In this document: positions 59,432 through 64,000 of the stretch, piece after piece
How the letters are laid out: the number at the start of each line of letters is the position of its first letter
Position numbering within the stretch: the stretch's first letter is position 1
Assembly (NCBI RefSeq): GCF_043497005.1
Contig: NZ_JBIEKE010000003.1
Coordinates: 310,001 to 374,000 of the forward strand
DNA length: 64,000 nucleotides
Direction of reading: 5' to 3'
DNA from: Halobacillus_A sp043497005
GTDB taxonomy: Bacteria > Bacillota > Bacilli > Bacillales > Halobacillaceae
Program-made: the position numbers and the translations under genes
The notes under the pieces: model-generated
What the model saw: the letters and a program-made list of their open reading frames with translations, nothing else
The model's database searches: none
Told to the model about the DNA's origin: nothing

Positions 59432-61432
59432 TTATGTTAAAGCATTCGCAAATTCTTCCTCGTTCCATATCTCTACCCCAAGCTTTTCTGCTTTATCGTA
59501 TTTTGAACCTGCGTCTTCCCCGGCAATAAGTAAATCTGTATTTTTACTTATACTACCGGTGACTTTTCCGCCAAGTTCCTGGACGATATTTTTCGCTTCT
59601 GAGCGTGTGAAGTTTTCCATTTTTCCTGTAAGGACAATGGTTTTCCCTTTAAAAGGAGAATCTTCTGGTCCTTCGTTTTTCTTCGGCCCTTTATATTCCA
59701 TGTTAATTCCTAATTGTTTTAAATCATCTATAAGGTCAAGAACTTGCGGCTTTGAAAAATAGCGGGCGATGGAGTCGGCCATTTTTTCTCCAATCTCTGG
59801 TACGAGCATTAAATTTTCTGCATCAGTTTGGCTTAGTGCCTCCATCGTTTCAAATTCCTGCGCTAATGTTTGAGCAGCTTTCGTGCCTACGTATCGAATA
59901 CCGAGTCCAAACAACAGCTTTTCTAAAGAATTGGCCTTTGAAGCTTCGATGGCATTTAATAAGTTTTCAACAGACTTCTCACCCATTCGTTCAAGTTGCA
60001 GCAGTTCTTCTCGTTTAAGTTTGTACAAATCGGCAATTGTAGCAATTAAATTTTCCTGGAAAAGCTGGGCAATTACTTTCTCTCCAAGACCATCAATATC
60101 CATAGCGTTACGCGATACGAAATGAATTAATCCTTCACGCAGCTGAGCCTGACAGTTAGGATTAATACATCGCAGGGCGACTTCTTCTTCCAGCCTAACC
60201 AGTTTACTCTCACACTCAGGACAGTGTTCTGGCATCGCGTAAGGCTCTTCTTCTCCACTTCGTTGGTCCACAAGTACTCGGACGACTTCAGGAATGATAT
60301 CTCCTGCTTTTTTAATCACTACGGTGTCCCCGATACGGATATCGCGTTCTCGGATTAAATCCTCGTTGTGCAGAGAAGCTCGCTGAACAGTCGTTCCAGC
60401 CACTTTCACCGGGTCTAATATCGCCGTTGGCGTAACAACGCCTGTGCGCCCCACGCTTAACTCGATATCTTTTAATGTCGTAACAGCTTCTTCAGCAGGA
60501 AATTTATATGCTGTAGCCCAGCGCGGACTTTTCGCTGTAAAGCCGAGTGCTTCCTGTTGATCGAGGCGATCCACTTTTATAACGATCCCGTCAATCTCAT
60601 AATCTAAGTCCGGTCGTCGTTCAACCCAGCCATGTACATAATCAATGACTTCATCAATAGATTTACATTTCTTCCATTCCGGATTTGTTTTTAAGCCTAG
60701 TTCTTTCATCCGTTCTAAACGCTCACTATGTGATTGGGAGGATTCTCCTTGCCATTCGCCGACACCATATAGAAAAATATCCAGATTACGTTTAGCAGCG
60801 ACTTTAGGATCAAGCTGTCTCAACGAACCTGCTGCTGCATTTCGTGGATTCGCGAACGGCTCTTCCCCTTTTTCTTCACGAGCTTCGTTCATTTTCAAAA
60901 AAGAGTTCTTCGGCATAAAAGCTTCTCCGCGCACTTCTACTGTTTCTGGTGAGTGAAGACGCAGTGGAATGGTACGAATTGTACGTAAATTCACGGTGAT
61001 GTCTTCTCCGACGGTTCCATCCCCTCTCGTAGCACCACGAACAAGGACACCATCTTCATAGGTTAAAGAAACGGCAAGTCCATCAATTTTCAGCTCACAA
61101 ACATAGGTGACTTCTTCTCCTGTACCTTCTCTTACACGCCGGTCAAAGTCACGCAGTTCCTGCTCATCAAACGAGTTGCCCAGGCTGAGCATCGCTACAT
61201 TATGACGTACTTTTTGAAAAGCACTTAGAGGCTCCGCTCCAACACGCTGGGATGGAGAATCTGCTGTTACTAGATCAGGAAACTCAGATTCTAAATCAAT
61301 CAGTTCACGCATTTTTTTATCGTATTCATAGTCCGATACACTAGGGGCGTCGAGTGTATGATATTCATAATTGTACTGATGAATTTCATTTCGTAACGCA
61401 TCTAGTCGCTGCTGTGCTTCCTGTCGGTTCAT
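59432..61432 (-). CDS. ligA: NAD-dependent DNA ligase
   Basis: 666 residues, complete. Adenylation lysine in CELKIDGLAVSL near 111-122, OB fold (about 315-395), a zinc finger CPECES...CINPNC near 403-430, helix-hairpin-helix repeats (about 440-570) and a BRCT domain (about 590-666, GKTIVLTGKMENFTRSEA). It seals nicks in DNA during replication and repair using NAD+. ATG follows a weak GGACGTGAG site. It sits 15 bases after pcrA. Confidence 0.97.
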   Translation of the reverse strand: MNRQEAQQRLDALRNEIHQYNYEYHTLDAPSVSDYEYDKKMRELIDLESEFPDLVTADSPSQRVGAEPLSAFQKVRHNVAMLSLGNSFDEQELRDFDRRVREGTGEEVTYVCELKIDGLAVSLTYEDGVLVRGATRGDGTVGEDITVNLRTIRTIPLRLHSPETVEVRGEAFMPKNSFLKMNEAREEKGEEPFANPRNAAAGSLRQLDPKVAAKRNLDIFLYGVGEWQGESSQSHSERLERMKELGLKTNPEWKKCKSIDEVIDYVHGWVERRPDLDYEIDGIVIKVDRLDQQEALGFTAKSPRWATAYKFPAEEAVTTLKDIELSVGRTGVVTPTAILDPVKVAGTTVQRASLHNEDLIRERDIRIGDTVVIKKAGDIIPEVVRVLVDQRSGEEEPYAMPEHCPECESKLVRLEEEVALRCINPNCQAQLREGLIHFVSRNAMDIDGLGEKVIAQLFQENLIATIADLYKLKREELLQLERMGEKSVENLLNAIEASKANSLEKLLFGLGIRYVGTKAAQTLAQEFETMEALSQTDAENLMLVPEIGEKMADSIARYFSKPQVLDLIDDLKQLGINMEYKGPKKNEGPEDSPFKGKTIVLTGKMENFTRSEAKNIVQELGGKVTGSISKNTDLLIAGEDAGSKYDKAEKLGVEIWNEEEFANALT

Positions 61433-61447
61433 ATCCTGCTCACGTCC

Positions 61448-63676
61448 TTACACTTTCGTAATCGGGGCAAATCTGGCAATTAATCGTTTGATACCTGTCG
61501 GCGCTGGAAAAGCGATGTCCAGTTCCATGTCTTCGCCTTCACCTTGCACTTTAACTACCGTTCCTTCTCCCCATTTTTTATGAGAAGCTTTATCCCCAGG
61601 CTGCCAGGAAACTTTCTCCCCGCCTGACGTCGTTTTTTCTTTTTTAGCTGCCCGTTTTTTCGGAGCGGGTTGTGCAGATGCTGCTGTCCCGGGCTCACGC
61701 TTTTGGCTGAAAAATGGCAGCGGTTCTTTCTCTTCTTTACCTTCTAATAAATCCTGGGGAATCTCATGGATAAAGCGGCTGACCGGATTCATATTCGTAC
61801 GCCCGTACAACGTACGCATTTTTGCATGCGTTAAATACAGGTTACGCTCAGCTCTTGTAATTCCTACATAAGCCAGACGCCTTTCCTCTTCCATTTCATC
61901 ATCATCCATTAACGAACGGGTGTGCGGGAATACATTCTCTTCCATCCCTATTAGAAACACTACTGGAAACTCTAAACCTTTTGCTGAATGCAAGGTCATT
62001 AAAGTGACCGTGTCGTCACTAGATGGATCGTCATTCATTGAATCGATATCGGCAATTAACGCCAAGTCCGTTAAAAATGCAATTAATGTTTTATCTTCTG
62101 CCGTATCTTCAAAATTTTTGGTAACAGACTTGAACTCTTCAATGTTTTCTAACCGGCTCTGCGCTTCTAAACTTTTTTCGTTTTTCAGCATTTCTTCGTA
62201 ACCTGTGATTTCAATAACTTCGTTGACCATATCTGTCGCAGAAAGAAATTCCTGCTGCTGGGTCCAGTTACGGATCATTTGATAAAAATTCATGACAGAC
62301 TTAGCCGCTTTGGCACTTACCCCGACAAAATCGATTTCTGCCGCTGCTTCATAAAGCGAGATATCCTGAGCAGCTGCATATGCTTGTAGTTTATCCAGGC
62401 TTGTTTTTCCTACGCCTCGTTTCGGTTCATTTATGACACGCTGAAAGCTTAAATCATCGTTTGGATTGGCAATCAGCCTTAAGTAAGCAAGTAAGTCTTT
62501 AATCTCTTTTCGATCGTAGAACTTCGTACCTCCAACCATTTGGTAAGGAACACCGGACTTTACGAATGTTTCTTCAATCGTACGAGATTGGGCATTTGTC
62601 CGATATAAAATCGCTACGTCTTTATACTGAAAACTTCCGCTGCGTACAAGATCTTCAATCTGGTCGGTGACAAAAAAAGCTTCTTCTCTCTCTGTCCCCG
62701 CTTCTTTGTATTGAATTTTCGTACCACCGCTATTATCAGTCCATAGGTTTTTAGCTTTTCGTCCACTATTATTGGCGATTACTTTATTGGCAGCATTTAA
62801 GATGAGTTCTGTGGAGCGGTAATTTTGCTCCAGCAAGATCGTTTTTGCGTTCGGATAGTCCTTCTCAAAGGATAGGATGTTTGTAATATCTGCCCCTCTC
62901 CAACGGTAAATAGATTGGTCAGAATCACCTACTACACAAAGATTTTGGTAACGGCTGGCTAGATGCTTAACAAGCTGATACTGGGCATGGTTCGTATCTT
63001 GATACTCGTCCACGTGAATATATTGAAAGCGGCGCTGGTAATACTCTAAGACTTCTGGCAGCCGGTCAAAGAGCGTTAACGTCTGCATAATCAAATCGTC
63101 GAAATCCAGCGATTGATTCTTGCGCAGCTTTTTTTGATATCCTTTATAAATCTGAGCAATTTGCTCTTCATGCAAACTGTTTGTCTCACGTTCATACTGC
63201 TCCGGTGTAATAAGTTCGTTCTTAGCGTTGCTGATCGCCCCGATCATCGCGCGGGGATCCCATTTTTTTGGATCGAGATTCAATTCTTTCAGTACTTGTT
63301 TGATCACGGACTGCTGATCACTTGAATCTAAAATAGAAAAGTTACGATCGTAGCCGATTCGGTCGATGTCACGTCTAAGAATACGCACACACATAGAGTG
63401 GAACGTAGACATCCATATCTTTTCGGCTTCTGCTCCCACTAATGACTCAACTCGCTCTTTCATTTCGCGTGCTGCTTTGTTCGTAAATGTAATTGCTAAA
63501 ACGTTCCGTGGAGATACTTCTCTTTCATCTAGTAAATATGCGATTCGATGAGTAAGTACTCTTGTTTTTCCACTTCCCGCCCCGGCCATTATAAGAAGCG
63601 GTCCTTCGGTATGGGTGACCGCATTTCTCTGTTGTTCATTCAACCCTTTCACTAGAGGGTGGATTGCTTGTGTCAT
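61448..63676 (-). CDS. pcrA: ATP-dependent DNA helicase PcrA
   Basis: 742 residues, UvrD/Rep superfamily 1A. Walker A AGAGSGKTRVLTH near 32-44, motif II in VDEYQDTN near 222-229, GDSDQSIYRWRGAD near 250, TLHSAKGLEFP near 563 and YVGITRAERNLY near 603. The C-terminal tail (about 640-742) has the KKRAAKKEK linker and a final RNA polymerase-binding Tudor-like fold (WQPGDKASHKKWGEGTVV). It unwinds DNA 3' to 5' and removes obstacles during replication and repair. ATG follows AAGGAAGG. Confidence 0.97.
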   Translation of the reverse strand: MTQAIHPLVKGLNEQQRNAVTHTEGPLLIMAGAGSGKTRVLTHRIAYLLDEREVSPRNVLAITFTNKAAREMKERVESLVGAEAEKIWMSTFHSMCVRILRRDIDRIGYDRNFSILDSSDQQSVIKQVLKELNLDPKKWDPRAMIGAISNAKNELITPEQYERETNSLHEEQIAQIYKGYQKKLRKNQSLDFDDLIMQTLTLFDRLPEVLEYYQRRFQYIHVDEYQDTNHAQYQLVKHLASRYQNLCVVGDSDQSIYRWRGADITNILSFEKDYPNAKTILLEQNYRSTELILNAANKVIANNSGRKAKNLWTDNSGGTKIQYKEAGTEREEAFFVTDQIEDLVRSGSFQYKDVAILYRTNAQSRTIEETFVKSGVPYQMVGGTKFYDRKEIKDLLAYLRLIANPNDDLSFQRVINEPKRGVGKTSLDKLQAYAAAQDISLYEAAAEIDFVGVSAKAAKSVMNFYQMIRNWTQQQEFLSATDMVNEVIEITGYEEMLKNEKSLEAQSRLENIEEFKSVTKNFEDTAEDKTLIAFLTDLALIADIDSMNDDPSSDDTVTLMTLHSAKGLEFPVVFLIGMEENVFPHTRSLMDDDEMEEERRLAYVGITRAERNLYLTHAKMRTLYGRTNMNPVSRFIHEIPQDLLEGKEEKEPLPFFSQKREPGTAASAQPAPKKRAAKKEKTTSGGEKVSWQPGDKASHKKWGEGTVVKVQGEGEDMELDIAFPAPTGIKRLIARFAPITKV

Positions 63677-63698
63677 GTGGACACCTTCCTTTTACTCA

Positions 63699-64000
63699 TT
63701 ATTGCTTGCAAGCCTTAACCGTTCGAAGAGCTGCTTGCACGTCCTTATATATAACATTCCCTACGACGATAACATCTGCATGGCGTTTCATCGTAACCGC
63801 CTGTTCGTAAGACTCAATACCTCCCCCGTAAAAAAGGGTAGTGTGGCTTACATGATTACGAACTTCCTTTACTAATTCAGCATTCCCAAAGGCTCCACTA
63901 TATTCTAAGTAAAAAATCGGAAAATGAAACATTTGCTCTGCCATAACTGCATATGCAATAACATCATCATATGACGGCAGCTCACATTCAGCCGCTTTGA
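63699..64000 (-). CDS. pcrB: Heptaprenylglyceryl phosphate synthase, partial
   Basis: The C-terminal about 100 residues are inside the window; the gene continues past 64000. The reading frame is open to the edge (ending with KAAECELPSYDDVIAYAVMAEQ at its visible start). FHFPIFYLEYSGAFGN and the phosphate-binding TTLFYGGGIESYEQA and ADVIVVGN motifs identify the PcrB TIM-barrel family, which joins heptaprenyl diphosphate to glycerol-1-phosphate. It precedes pcrA by 23 bases. Confidence 0.9.
   Translation of the reverse strand, partial: KAAECELPSYDDVIAYAVMAEQMFHFPIFYLEYSGAFGNAELVKEVRNHVSHTTLFYGGGIESYEQAVTMKRHADVIVVGNVIYKDVQAALRTVKACKQ

Overview
The window looks like a chromosome segment of a low-to-moderate GC Gram-positive bacterium of the family Bacillaceae, most likely a moderate halophile of the Halobacillus type. 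This is an inference. It rests on AGGAGG-like ribosome binding sites, S-box leaders, PerR- and TnrA-type operators, the block pcrB-pcrA-ligA-camS-rocA-putP-gatCAB-dagK, and sodium/osmolyte transporters (NhaC, BCCT, PutP, DASS). No transposase, phage, CRISPR, rRNA or tRNA gene was seen.

Bases 1-11,000 hold mostly single genes: a small membrane protein, an NhaC antiporter, RidA, an orphan excisionase-like HTH protein, a sensor kinase lacking its phospho-acceptor histidine, a protein with calcium-loop repeats, a patatin lipase, a UspA protein, and a YjiH transporter/class III aminotransferase pair. A probable small RNA with its own promoter and terminator lies at about 3495-3617.

Bases 11,000-24,000 are devoted to sulfur and methionine. 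An S-box riboswitch precedes yitJ-metH, followed by sirC. Facing them is a second S-box leader driving cysH-cysP-sat-cysC-sumT-sirB-hemD-like (sulfate uptake, activation and reduction, plus siroheme for sulfite reductase). Bases 24,000-28,300 carry an MFS transporter, a DASS anion symporter, CtaG and a DUF2243 protein.

Bases 28,800-37,900 are an assimilatory nitrate operon, nasB-nasC-nirB-nirD-sumT-sirB, behind a perfect TnrA-type box. It has its own copies of the first two siroheme-branch enzymes but no second sirC. Next come a sulfotransferase-MurJ pair, a BCCT osmolyte transporter, a YbaN-like protein, a DUF4317 protein and katG with a PerR box.

Bases 47,000-64,000 are core Bacillaceae housekeeping: rlmD-like methyltransferase, dagK, gatCAB, a damaged NERD protein, putP with a 42-residue upstream membrane peptide, rocA, camS, ligA, pcrA and the truncated start of pcrB. 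The least explained non-coding stretch is 53,300-53,540: two hairpins followed by four CTGACATT units spaced exactly 21 bp apart.
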